A stretch of 24,343 nucleotides of DNA from Acetobacteraceae bacterium (GTDB lineage: Bacteria > Pseudomonadota > Alphaproteobacteria > Acetobacterales > Acetobacteraceae), in the NCBI GenBank assembly GCA_947478535.1, contig CANJXD010000016.1:1-24343 (forward strand), read 5' to 3'. The notes under the pieces are model-generated. The model did no database searches, was not told the DNA's origin, and saw only the letters and a list, made by a program, of their open reading frames with translations. This document shows, piece after piece, positions 15,818 to 23,009 of the stretch; positions within the stretch are counted from its first letter, which is position 1; each line of letters begins with the position of its first letter. Position numbers and translations under genes: made by a program.

Positions 15818-16324
15818 TCAAGACCTTTCTGGGGCGCCCGATGGGGCACCGATTGCCAACGCTTCGGTCAGGCCTTCCGCCATTTCCAGCGCCTCCGCCC
15901 GGGCAAGGTCGGCCAGCGTCGTCCCATCCAGCACCGCCGCCGTGGCGTCCCGCACCTGGCGCATCACCTTCCGGATGGCGCAATGCGTGGGGTCCGGGCA
16001 ATCCGTGCAGGGGCGATAGGCGGCCAGGCTGGCGCAGGGAATCGGCGCCAGCGGGCCATCGATGGCGCGAATCAGATCCGACAGGGCGATATCCCCGGCC
16101 TGCCGCGCCAGCACATAGCCACCGGCCTTGCCGCGCAGGCTGTCCACGAAGCCGTGCCGGCGCAGATCGAGCAGGATGGCTTCGAGGAACTTGCGGGGCG
16201 CATGCGCGCGTTCGGCGATTTCGTGGATCGGCAGGGTCCCAGGCCGCCCGGGTGGCGCGTCCGACGCGGCACGGGCGAGAACGCCCAGCGCCCGCAGACC
16301 GTATTTTGCCTTCTGAGTGAGCAT
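15818..16324 (-). CDS. Rrf2-family transcriptional regulator with a cysteine cluster
   Basis: The 168-residue protein starts MLTQKAKYGLRALGVLA, the usual Rrf2 opening, followed by the helix-turn-helix (IHEIAERAHAPRKFLEAILLDL) and the wing (GFVDSLRGKAGGYVLAR). A sensor loop carries cysteines 97, 106, 109 and 115 in a C-x8-C-x2-C-x5-C arrangement. In IscR, NsrR and RsrR-type members such cysteines hold an iron-sulfur cluster that senses Fe-S status, NO or redox; here that is inferred. GGGGGAA precedes the ATG. Position just upstream of the sulfate transporter operon, on the same strand, suggests control of sulfur uptake. The C-terminal extension beyond the cysteines is rather long. Confidence 0.9.
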   Translation of the reverse strand: MLTQKAKYGLRALGVLARAASDAPPGRPGTLPIHEIAERAHAPRKFLEAILLDLRRHGFVDSLRGKAGGYVLARQAGDIALSDLIRAIDGPLAPIPCASLAAYRPCTDCPDPTHCAIRKVMRQVRDATAAVLDGTTLADLARAEALEMAEGLTEALAIGAPSGAPERS

Positions 16325-16389
16325 CGATTCCCCCGCGGCGCCCTAGGGGCTTCCCACTGGCGCCCGCAAAGCCCTCGTGAAGCGCCCTG

Positions 16390-17289
16390 TCAACCGCTCT
16401 GTTGTTCCAGCACCCGGGCCAGTGCCGCCGAAAGCGCTTCCGCCGCCACCGGCAGGCGCCGGCCGCGCCGCGCGAGCAGGGAAATGCGCCCGGCATTGAG
16501 CAGCGGATCGGTCAGCGGAATCGCCTTCACCCGGCCAAGCGCCACATGCAGCGCCAGAACGCGCGGCACCATCACCGCCGCCCCCCGCCCATCCGCGACG
16601 AAGGCGGCGGCGACATGCGGCGAATTCGTCTCCAGCACCGGCTTCAGCGGCAGCCGCGCGGCGCGGCAGGCGGTATCGAAGAGCGCCCGCGAACTGCCGA
16701 GATAGGAAGGCGCCACCAGCGGGATGCCCGAAAGCTCCGCCAGCGTCAGCGTCGTCGCCCCGGCGAGGGGGTGGTGCGGCGCCACCATCACCGCCATCGG
16801 TTCCGTCGCGGAGGCCAGCACCTCCACCTCCGGATCGACGGCAGGGTTGAAGGCGATGCCGAGATGGCAGGTGCGGTCGCGCAGAGAGGCGAGGATCGCC
16901 TCCGACCCCACGACATTCACGTCGAGCGTCACCGCGGGATAGGCGGCGCGGAAGGCGGAGAGCGAGGAGGAAAGCCCGTTCGCCGCGAAACTCTCGACGA
17001 TCCGTAGCACGACATGGCCCCGCCTGACGCCGCGCAGGGCATCGAGATCGGCGCGCAGCCGATCCGTCAGCTGCGTCGCCTCGCGCCCGTGATGCAGCAG
17101 GATCTCCCCCGCCGGGGTCAGCGCCACGCCGCGCGCGCCGCGTTCGAGGAGCTGCACGCCCAGTTCCTCCTCCAATTGCTGGATCCGACGGCTGATGGCG
17201 GACTGCGCGAGGCGCAGGCGCAGCGCGGCCTCGCGCATCGATCCCGCCTGCGCCACGGCAAGGAAGCATCGCAGGCCCGCAGGCAGCAT
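16390..17289 (-). CDS. LysR-family transcriptional regulator
   Basis: This 299-residue protein has the LysR N-terminal helix-turn-helix (LRCFLAVAQAGSMREAALRL, QSAISRRIQQLEEELGVQLLERGARGVALTPAG) followed by the effector-binding domain with two alpha/beta lobes (LRIVESFAANGLSSSLSAFR, VEVLASATEPMAVMVAPHHPLAG, IPLVAPSYLGSSRALFD, VADGRGAAVMVPRVLA). The ATG at 17289 has GAGGAG 8 bp upstream and starts at the expected distance from the helix-turn-helix; a start 48 bp earlier is less likely. It is transcribed away from the cupin-Bug-M24-CoA-transferase genes, the usual arrangement for a LysR activator of a catabolic operon. Effector unknown. Confidence 0.93.
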   Translation of the reverse strand: MLPAGLRCFLAVAQAGSMREAALRLRLAQSAISRRIQQLEEELGVQLLERGARGVALTPAGEILLHHGREATQLTDRLRADLDALRGVRRGHVVLRIVESFAANGLSSSLSAFRAAYPAVTLDVNVVGSEAILASLRDRTCHLGIAFNPAVDPEVEVLASATEPMAVMVAPHHPLAGATTLTLAELSGIPLVAPSYLGSSRALFDTACRAARLPLKPVLETNSPHVAAAFVADGRGAAVMVPRVLALHVALGRVKAIPLTDPLLNAGRISLLARRGRRLPVAAEALSAALARVLEQQSG

Positions 17290-17368
17290 CGCCGGAACTC
17301 CTCTCGCGGCGATGCCCCACAGGCATCGCGCTGCCATACATTTTCGTCTTGCGGCATCGACGTCAACA

Positions 17369-17383
17369 GGCTGGTATTCAGCC
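17369..17383. promoter_or_regulatory. Candidate LysR binding site in the divergent promoter region
   Basis: GGCTG-gtatt-CAGCC is a perfect 5-bp inverted repeat with a 5-nt spacer, midway in the 144-bp gap between the LysR gene and the cupin gene. It is the kind of short dyad LysR proteins bind, but short dyads are common in GC-rich DNA, so support is weak. The flanking DNA is unusually AT-rich for this window (ACATTTTCGTC on one side, TGTGTTTTTCTC on the other). Confidence 0.35.
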
Positions 17384-17433
17384 CGTAGCCAAGATCTGTG
17401 TTTTTCTCACCCCGAGCCGCGGACTTCCGGACG

Positions 17434-17763
17434 ATGATCATCGAAGGCGTGCCGTTCCAGGTGGCGGATTGGTCGGGCTGGCCGGAGACCCGCCATGCGG
17501 GGGAGACAGGCTTCGCGCTGTGGCGCACGCTGGAGGTTGGCAATATCCGCGTCCGCATGGTGGAATATTCGCTTGGCTACATGGCGGACCATTGGTGCTC
17601 GCGCGGCCATGTGCTGCTGGTGATGAAGGGCGAATTGGTGACGGAACTGGCCGATGGCCGCGTCTTCACCATGAAGCCAGGCTGTTCCTACCAGGTCGCG
17701 GAAGGGGCGGAGCCTCACCGCAGCCATACCGATCAAGGTGCTTCGCTATTCATCGTCGATTGA
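17434..17763 (+). CDS. DHCW-motif cupin-fold protein
   Basis: This 109-residue protein matches the small cupin family recognised by its motif GYMADHWCSRGHVLLVMKGEL. The N-terminal part reads GVPFQVADWSGWPETRHAGETGFALWRTL, and the end reads MKPGCSYQVAEGAEPHRSHTDQGASLFIVD. The conserved His and Cys residues in the barrel could bind a metal. Family members have no assigned reaction that I know of. The ATG at 17434 lacks a strong ribosome-binding site; upstream non-ATG starts in frame (from 17398) cannot be excluded. It precedes the Bug gene by 17 bp and is probably the first gene of that operon. Confidence 0.87.
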   Translation: MIIEGVPFQVADWSGWPETRHAGETGFALWRTLEVGNIRVRMVEYSLGYMADHWCSRGHVLLVMKGELVTELADGRVFTMKPGCSYQVAEGAEPHRSHTDQGASLFIVD

Positions 17764-17780
17764 CCTCAGGGAGATTGCTG

Positions 17781-18743
17781 ATGCGCTTTCCGCGTCGGGT
17801 GGCCTTCGCCGCCGGCTTCGCCTCCCTCGCCGCGCCGGCCTTGGCGCAGCAGGACTTCCCGAGTCGGCCGATTCGCTTCATCGTCCCCTCCGCCCCCGGC
17901 GGCAGCCTCGACATCCTGGCACGGCTGATCGCGCGGCATCTGGGGGAGCGGCTGGGCTGGCAGGTGCCGGTCGAGAACCGCAGCGGCGGCGGCGGCAATA
18001 TCGGCTTCGACGCGGTCGCGAAAAGCCGGCCGGATGGCTACACGGTTCTGATGGCCAGCGAACCGCTGACGGTGAATCCCAGCCTGTTCCGTAACCTACC
18101 CTTCGACCCTCTGCGGGACCTGGCCCCGCTGACGATGATCGCCACGCTGTCGCAGGTGCTGGTGGTCCACCCCTCCGTCCCGGCGCGGAACTTCCAGGAA
18201 TTCGTGGCGCTTGCGAAGTCGGGGGGGCCGGAAATCAATATCGGCTCGGCCGGAACCGCCTCCCCGGGGCATATGGCGGTGGCGCAGCTGGTCCACGCGG
18301 GCGTGCCGCTGACGCATGTGCCCTATCGCGGCGGCGGCCCCGCCGTGCAGGACACCGTCGCTGGCAATATCCAGGGCGGGATCATGACACTGCCGGCCGC
18401 GCTGCCCTTCATGCAGGAAGGCCGCGTGCGCGGGCTCGCCGTCACCTCGACCCGCCGGTCGCCCTTCGCGCCGGATGTGCCGACGATGGCGGAGGTGCTG
18501 CCCGGCGTCATCGTCGATAGCTGGCAGGCCCTGCTGCTGCCCGCCGGCGTGCCGCCGGAGGTGGCGCGGCGGCTGCATGCGGAAATCACCGCCATCATCC
18601 GGCTGCCGGAGGTGGATGAATTCCTCAAGCGCCAGGCCTTCGAACCCGCGCCGGGCGCGCCCGAGGAACTCGGTGCGCTGCTGCGCGCGGAGGTACCGAA
18701 ATGGCGCCGCGTGGTGCAGGAAACGGGGCTCCGCCTCGACTGA
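17781..18743 (+). CDS. Bug/TctC-family tripartite tricarboxylate transporter substrate-binding protein
   Basis: This 320-residue protein starts with a signal peptide (RRVAFAAGFASLAAPALAQQ) and has the complete Bug sequence pattern: FPSRPIRFIVPSAPGGSLDILARLIA, VENRSGGGGNIGFDAVAKSRPDGYT, NLPFDPLRDLAPLTMIA, HVPYRGGGPAVQDTVAGNIQGG and APDVPTMAEVLPG. It binds a small carboxylate in the periplasm, judging by the family. CAGGGAGA precedes the ATG by about 10 bp. No TctA or TctB membrane genes are in the window. Downstream genes (M24 hydrolase, CoA-transferase) suggest that the ligand is hydrolysed or activated with CoA after import. Confidence 0.93.
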   Translation: MRFPRRVAFAAGFASLAAPALAQQDFPSRPIRFIVPSAPGGSLDILARLIARHLGERLGWQVPVENRSGGGGNIGFDAVAKSRPDGYTVLMASEPLTVNPSLFRNLPFDPLRDLAPLTMIATLSQVLVVHPSVPARNFQEFVALAKSGGPEINIGSAGTASPGHMAVAQLVHAGVPLTHVPYRGGGPAVQDTVAGNIQGGIMTLPAALPFMQEGRVRGLAVTSTRRSPFAPDVPTMAEVLPGVIVDSWQALLLPAGVPPEVARRLHAEITAIIRLPEVDEFLKRQAFEPAPGAPEELGALLRAEVPKWRRVVQETGLRLD

Positions 18744-18809
18744 TCCACAGGATTGCCGACACCAATTTCTGATGAGACCCGCCTGAAAAGGGCGAGGATG
18801 GGGGAAACC

Positions 18810-19970
18810 ATGGCCAGAACACCCGTGATCTTCAACGAAGCCCGCATGCGCGCGATGATGGACCGCAAGGGGCTCGACCTCGTCATCGTGCGGGGGGTGG
18901 AAAATTCCCGCTACGTCAGCGAGTTCTTCCACAATGGCGGCAATCTCGGCTACCGCCCGTTCTGCGTCTTCTACTTCCGTGATCCCGCGAAGAAGCCGGC
19001 CTTCGTCGTCCCCGCCGTGGACCTCCACCTCGCGATGACGCTGACCTGGATCGAGGATGTCCGCGCCTACGCGATGGCGGAATTTTTTACGGATGTGGAC
19101 ACGCATTTCTACGATGACTTCGCCGGTGCCGCGAAGGCCATCCTCACCGAGCGCGGCGTCAAGGGCATGAAGGTCGGCACGGAGGGCGACAACCTCACTT
19201 CCGGCTTCCGCACGCTGCTCGATGGTCTGCTGGTCGGCAATGCGGTGGAGGACATCTCCTTCGACATGGAGATGGTGCGGATGGTGAAGACGCCGGAGGA
19301 AATCCGCCGGCTGAAACTCGCCACCGAGATCACCGTGAAGGCGCACGCCGCCTTCCGCGCCGCGATCAAGCCCGGCAACACCGATATCGACCTGCATCGC
19401 GCGGCCTGCCTGACCATGCTCCAGGAAGGTGCGACGGCGGTGAACTTCATCAACATCGGCGCCGGCCCGGCCAATTCCTTCGCCGCGCATGACCCGTTCC
19501 CGCGCGGCTACACCATGCAGCACGGCGACTTCGTGAAGGTGGATATGGGCGCGCAGATCCTCGGCTATTCCGCCGATTTCGTGCGGTCCTACTTCATCGG
19601 CGAAGCGAGCCAGCGCCAGCAGGATATCTGGAAGTGGCTGAACGAGGTGCAGCTCGACCTCTGCGCCTGGATCCGCCCCGGCGTGACGGGCGGCGAGATC
19701 TTCGAGCGCGGCTATGCGCGCATCAGCAAGTACCTCGAGAAGTTCCCGCGCGAATTCCTCGGCCACGGCATCGGCCTCGGCAGCCATGAACAGCCGCGCA
19801 TGAATGCCGTGAACCGCACGGTGGTGGAGCCCGATACCGTGCTCTGCGTCGAATACAGCTACTACTGCGATGGCGTCCGCCACCACACGGAGGAGACCTT
19901 CCTGGTGCATGACAAGGGCAACGACCATTGGACGAAGGACTGCCCGCGCGAATTGATCGTGAAGGTCTGA
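18810..19970 (+). CDS. M24-family metallohydrolase (Xaa-Pro dipeptidase/creatinase-like)
   Basis: This 386-residue cytoplasmic protein has an N-terminal creatinase-type domain (about 1-150) and a pita-bread catalytic domain. Metal ligands are all present: Asp245 (KVDMG), Asp256 (SADFVRSYF), His319 (FLGHGIGLGSHE), Glu348 (CVEYSYY) and Glu361 (HHTEETFLV). It should therefore be a real metallohydrolase rather than a metal-free creatinase-like one, cleaving a Xaa-Pro or amide-type bond; the substrate is not predictable. The ATG at 18810 follows GGGGGAAACC; the frame is also open from 18753. Gene order puts it after a Bug protein and before a CoA-transferase, suggesting one step of a degradation path. 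Confidence 0.9.
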   Translation: MARTPVIFNEARMRAMMDRKGLDLVIVRGVENSRYVSEFFHNGGNLGYRPFCVFYFRDPAKKPAFVVPAVDLHLAMTLTWIEDVRAYAMAEFFTDVDTHFYDDFAGAAKAILTERGVKGMKVGTEGDNLTSGFRTLLDGLLVGNAVEDISFDMEMVRMVKTPEEIRRLKLATEITVKAHAAFRAAIKPGNTDIDLHRAACLTMLQEGATAVNFINIGAGPANSFAAHDPFPRGYTMQHGDFVKVDMGAQILGYSADFVRSYFIGEASQRQQDIWKWLNEVQLDLCAWIRPGVTGGEIFERGYARISKYLEKFPREFLGHGIGLGSHEQPRMNAVNRTVVEPDTVLCVEYSYYCDGVRHHTEETFLVHDKGNDHWTKDCPRELIVKV

Positions 19971-19971
19971 A

Positions 19972-20059
19972 GCGATGCGAAGCATCGCGGCCCGTAGGGC
20001 CGAGCGGCCGAATGGCCGCCGCGGCTTGTGCCGCGAAGCCAAGCGGGCCGGAGGCCCGC
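19972..20059. repeat. Run of five short GC-rich hairpins
   Basis: Five perfect stem-loops follow one another: 19972-19988 (7-bp stem, loop GAA), 19989-20001 (5-bp, GTA), 20004-20019 (6-bp, GAAT), 20020-20035 (6-bp, TTGT) and 20043-20059 (7-bp, GGA). They fill almost the whole gap between the M24 gene and the CoA-transferase gene. No run of T follows, so a simple terminator is unlikely; an mRNA-stabilising element, an attenuator or a dispersed palindromic repeat of this genome are alternatives. Confidence 0.8.
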
Positions 20060-20084
20060 GCCCGGCGTTCGAGGGCATGACGTG

Positions 20085-21230
20085 ATGCCCGGCGCGTTGG
20101 CGGGAATCACGGTCGTCGATCTCTCGACGCATCTGTCGGGCCCCTACTGCACCATGCTGCTCGGCGATCTCGGCGCCGATGTCATCAAGGTGGAACGGCC
20201 GGGCGGCGGCGATGAGGCGCGGGCCATGCCGCCCTTCGTCGATGGCCGCTCCGCGCCCTTCGATCTGTGGAACCGCAACAAGCGGAGCATCGTGCTGGAT
20301 GCGAAGCAGCCGGCGGACGAGGCGACGCTGCGCGCGCTGATCGCCGGCGCCGATGTGCTGGTGCAGAACATGCGCCCCGGCACGCTGGAGCGGCTGGGGC
20401 TGGGCTGGGATGCGCTGCATGCGGCGCATCCGCGGCTGATCCTCGCCTCCATCTCCGGCTTCGGCCAGGCAGGCCCCTGGGCGCAGCATGGCGGCTTCGA
20501 CCTGATGACGCAGGGCATGGCGGGCCTCATGGCCGGGAATGGCCCGCCTCAGGGCGAGCCGTACCGCCTGCCGATCGCCATCAGCGACCTGACCGCGGGG
20601 ATGCAGGCCGCCATCGCCATCCTCGCCGCGTTGAACGCGAGGCATACGAGCGGCGAGGGGCAGCATGTTGAAGCCGCGCTGCTGACCTCCGCGCTGTCGC
20701 TCGGCGTGTATGAGGCCGCGCATGTGCTGGCGCTCGGCACGCGGCCGGAGCGGCTGGGCCAGTCCCATCGCGGCAATTCGCCCTATCGCGCCTTTCCCGC
20801 GGCCGATGGCTGGATGACGGTGGGTGCCGCGCAGGCGCATTTCTGGACGCGCTTCTGCGCCATTATCGGCACGCCCGAACTGATGCAGGACCCGCGCTTC
20901 CTGACCAATGCCGACCGCGTGGCAAACAATGCCGCGCTGGTCGCCATCATCGCCGCGGAGTTGGTGAAGCGCCCGCGCGCCCATTGGCTCGCCGCCTTCG
21001 AGGCCGCCGGCATCCCCGCCGAGCCGGTCCTGTATTACGATGAAGCGCTGGCCCATCCGCAGGCCGAGGCGATGGGCGTGGTGGCACCGATCCCCGGCGC
21101 CGAATCGGGCCTGCGCGCCACCATGGCAACGCCCTTCCGCCTGTCCGCGACCCCCGCCGCCGTGCGGTCCCAGGCCCCCGCCCTCGACCAACATGGCGCC
21201 GCCATCCGCGCCGCGCTGCCTCAACACTAG
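20085..21230 (+). CDS. Class III (CaiB/BaiF family) CoA-transferase
   Basis: This 381-residue enzyme moves CoA between acyl groups in the cytoplasm. Family motifs are GITVVDLSTHLSGPYCTMLLGDLGADVIKVERPGGGD, NRNKRSIVLD, DVLVQNMRPGTLERLGLGWDAL and ISGFGQAGPW. The catalytic aspartate is probably Asp139 in the GGFDLMTQGMAGLM segment, the position that forms the acyl anhydride in formyl-CoA transferase. The later region (SHRGNSPYRAFPAADGWMTVGA) is also typical. Start ATG at 20085 is chosen because the preceding 100 bp are a hairpin array. The GTG immediately before it is an alternative. It ends before a strong hairpin. Donor and acceptor are unknown. Confidence 0.93.
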   Translation: MPGALAGITVVDLSTHLSGPYCTMLLGDLGADVIKVERPGGGDEARAMPPFVDGRSAPFDLWNRNKRSIVLDAKQPADEATLRALIAGADVLVQNMRPGTLERLGLGWDALHAAHPRLILASISGFGQAGPWAQHGGFDLMTQGMAGLMAGNGPPQGEPYRLPIAISDLTAGMQAAIAILAALNARHTSGEGQHVEAALLTSALSLGVYEAAHVLALGTRPERLGQSHRGNSPYRAFPAADGWMTVGAAQAHFWTRFCAIIGTPELMQDPRFLTNADRVANNAALVAIIAAELVKRPRAHWLAAFEAAGIPAEPVLYYDEALAHPQAEAMGVVAPIPGAESGLRATMATPFRLSATPAAVRSQAPALDQHGAAIRAALPQH

Positions 21231-21235
21231 AAAAG

Positions 21236-21258
21236 CCCTCTCCCCAGCGGGGAGAGGG
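21236..21258. terminator. Bidirectional intrinsic terminator
   Basis: A perfect 10-bp stem (CCCTCTCCCC / GGGGAGAGGG) with the loop AGC lies between two convergent genes. Read on the minus strand it is followed by CTTTTC, so it serves the nitroreductase transcript well; on the plus strand only TT follows. The same sequence type is a common intergenic hairpin in proteobacteria. Confidence 0.8.
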
Positions 21259-21274
21259 TTGGGTGAGGGGAGAC

Positions 21275-21874
21275 CTACCCCGCGTAGCCCGCGTCAAAAG
21301 CCCCCGTATGCGCCACCGCGCTGATCGGCTTGCGCGCGCGCGGCGCGCCTTCCTTCACCGCCACTTCCGGCGGCAGTACATCCGGGCTGGCGGGGATGCC
21401 GATGGCGATGGCCGAGACCGGGTCATGGTTCACCGGCACGCCGAGTTCGGTACGGGACCGCTCGACATCGAAGCCGCGCATCTGCCGGCAGGCGAGGCCC
21501 ATGGAGGCCGCCTGCAGCACCATGTTCGCCGCCGCCTGGCCGACGTCATAATAGGCGACCGGGTTCGGGCTGCCATTGCCCGCATAGATGTTGCGCGCGA
21601 CGGTGATGACCAGCGCGCCCGCCGTCTTCGCCCAGACCTGGTTGCCCGCGCCGAGCAGGCTCAGGAGCTTGGCGAAGGCTTCCGTCTCCTCCCGCCGCGC
21701 GACGATGAAGTGCCAGGGCTGCTCGTTCATGCAGGAGGCGGCCCAGGTGCCGGCTTCCAGGATGGAGGAGAGCTGGTCTGCCGTCAGCGTCTGGCTGGCA
21801 TAGGCCCGCGGGCTGTGGCGGGCCGCCATCAGCGGTGCGATCGGGTGGGCGGTCTTGGCGGTGCGGTCGGTCAT
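21275..21874 (-). CDS. Nitroreductase-family flavoprotein
   Basis: This 199-residue protein has the nitroreductase N-terminal pattern MAARHSPRAYASQTLTADQLSSILEAGTWAASCMNEQPWHFIVARR, in which the Arg/Ser and Asn/Gln residues contact FMN. Further on come VAYYDVGQAAANMVLQAASMGLACRQMRGFD and a C-terminal GIPASPDVLPPE segment near the usual GYP-type position. Such enzymes use NAD(P)H and FMN to reduce nitro groups or other electrophiles, normally as dimers in the cytoplasm. The gene lies 14 bp after the Bug gene on the same strand and ends at the terminator, so the two are probably co-transcribed. Substrate unknown. Confidence 0.9.
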   Translation of the reverse strand: MTDRTAKTAHPIAPLMAARHSPRAYASQTLTADQLSSILEAGTWAASCMNEQPWHFIVARREETEAFAKLLSLLGAGNQVWAKTAGALVITVARNIYAGNGSPNPVAYYDVGQAAANMVLQAASMGLACRQMRGFDVERSRTELGVPVNHDPVSAIAIGIPASPDVLPPEVAVKEGAPRARKPISAVAHTGAFDAGYAG

Positions 21875-21888
21875 GAAGTGGTCAATCC

Positions 21889-22878
21889 TTATTGCCGTTC
21901 CATGCGCGTGCGCTCGATCACCTCGGCCCAGCGCGCGATCTCGGCATGCACGGTGGCCTTCGTCGTCTCGGGCGTGCCGGGTTCGCGGGCGGCGAGGCCC
22001 AGCTCCCCGAGCCGGCCGCGCAATGTCGCATCCCCGTGCATGCCGCGTGCCACTTCCGTGATGCGCTCGATGACGTTGGCCGGCGTGCGGGCCGGCGCGC
22101 CGATAGCATACCAGGTCTCGATGTCGAAATCGGCCTGCCCCAGGGCTTCCGCCACCGTCGGCACCTCCGGCAGCAGGGGGGATCGGGTGCGGGAGGTGAT
22201 GCAGAGCGCGCGCACCTCCCCACCCCGCAGTTGCCCGAGCACGGCGGAGGCGGTCTCGGCCACCACCTGCACCTCGTTGTTGCGCAGCGCGATGACGGCG
22301 GCCGGCGTGCCGCGATAGGCGACATGGGTCATCCGGAAGCCACCGGCGGCCTGCACGGCTTCCGCCACGAAATGCTGCGTGCTGCCGACGCCGACGGTCG
22401 CCACGTTCAGCGCCTCCGGCCGTGCCTTTGCGCGCGCGATGAGGTCCGAAAGGTCACGCGGGGCATCCGGCCCGGTGCCAGCCAGCAGCACCAGGCCGAT
22501 CGAGGCCACCATGGCGACCGGTTCGATATCCGCGCGGGGGTCATAGGGCAGGCGGCGATAGAGCGCGGCGGAGACGGCGAAGCCGTTGTTGAGCAGCATC
22601 AGCGTGTGCCCGTCATTCGACCGCGCCAGTGCTTCCGCGGCCAGGGTCCCGCCGGCGCCCGGGCGGTTTTCCACCACCACGGGCTGGCCGAAGGCCGCGG
22701 CCATGGAGGGCGCGAGCAGGCGGGCCACGATATCCGTCGTGCCACCGCCGGCGAAGCCTTGCAGGAAGCGCACGGGCCGGTCCGGCCAGGCGGCGCGGGG
22801 CTGGGCGCGGACGATGCCCGGCGACACCAGGCTTCCCGCCAGTCCGAGGGCGCAGCGACGCGACAGGATCAGGGCCAT
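21889..22878 (-). CDS. Bug/TctC-family tripartite tricarboxylate transporter substrate-binding protein
   Basis: This 329-residue protein has a signal peptide (LSRRCALGLAGSLVSPGIVRAQ) and Bug motifs: WPDRPVRFLQGFAGGGTTDIVARLLA, VVVENRPGAGGTLAAEALARSNDGHT, RLPYDPRADIEPVAMVA, HVAYRGTPAAVIALRNNEVQVV and LPEVPTVAEALGQ. The GGAGGAAACC before its ATG is a strong ribosome-binding site. It is the third orphan Bug gene in 24 kb and differs clearly from the other two, so these are not recent copies. Its downstream neighbour is a nitroreductase, which hints at a nitro- or quinone-type aromatic acid as ligand, with low certainty. Confidence 0.93.
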   Translation of the reverse strand: MALILSRRCALGLAGSLVSPGIVRAQPRAAWPDRPVRFLQGFAGGGTTDIVARLLAPSMAAAFGQPVVVENRPGAGGTLAAEALARSNDGHTLMLLNNGFAVSAALYRRLPYDPRADIEPVAMVASIGLVLLAGTGPDAPRDLSDLIARAKARPEALNVATVGVGSTQHFVAEAVQAAGGFRMTHVAYRGTPAAVIALRNNEVQVVAETASAVLGQLRGGEVRALCITSRTRSPLLPEVPTVAEALGQADFDIETWYAIGAPARTPANVIERITEVARGMHGDATLRGRLGELGLAAREPGTPETTKATVHAEIARWAEVIERTRMERQ

Positions 22879-23009
22879 GGTTTCCTCCGGTGGGTTGGTG
22901 CAATCGTTTGTTGTTTCGTGTCTAACCCCTGCGCCTGCCCCGTCAAGCCGGACTTGCGGCGGGCCCGGCGGCGGGTTAGGCGCCGCGCCAATATCCAGGG
23001 AACCCGCCG

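Noticed and set aside
19972..20059. Rho-independent terminator or CRISPR
   Set aside because: No T-tract follows any of the stems, and the hairpins are different sequences without regular spacers.
18096..21227. 1043-codon open frame on the minus strand
   Set aside because: It runs antisense to the Bug, M24 and CoA-transferase genes, which carry clear family motifs. Its composition (Arg, Gly, His, Gln-rich with no domains) is typical of shadow frames in GC-rich DNA.
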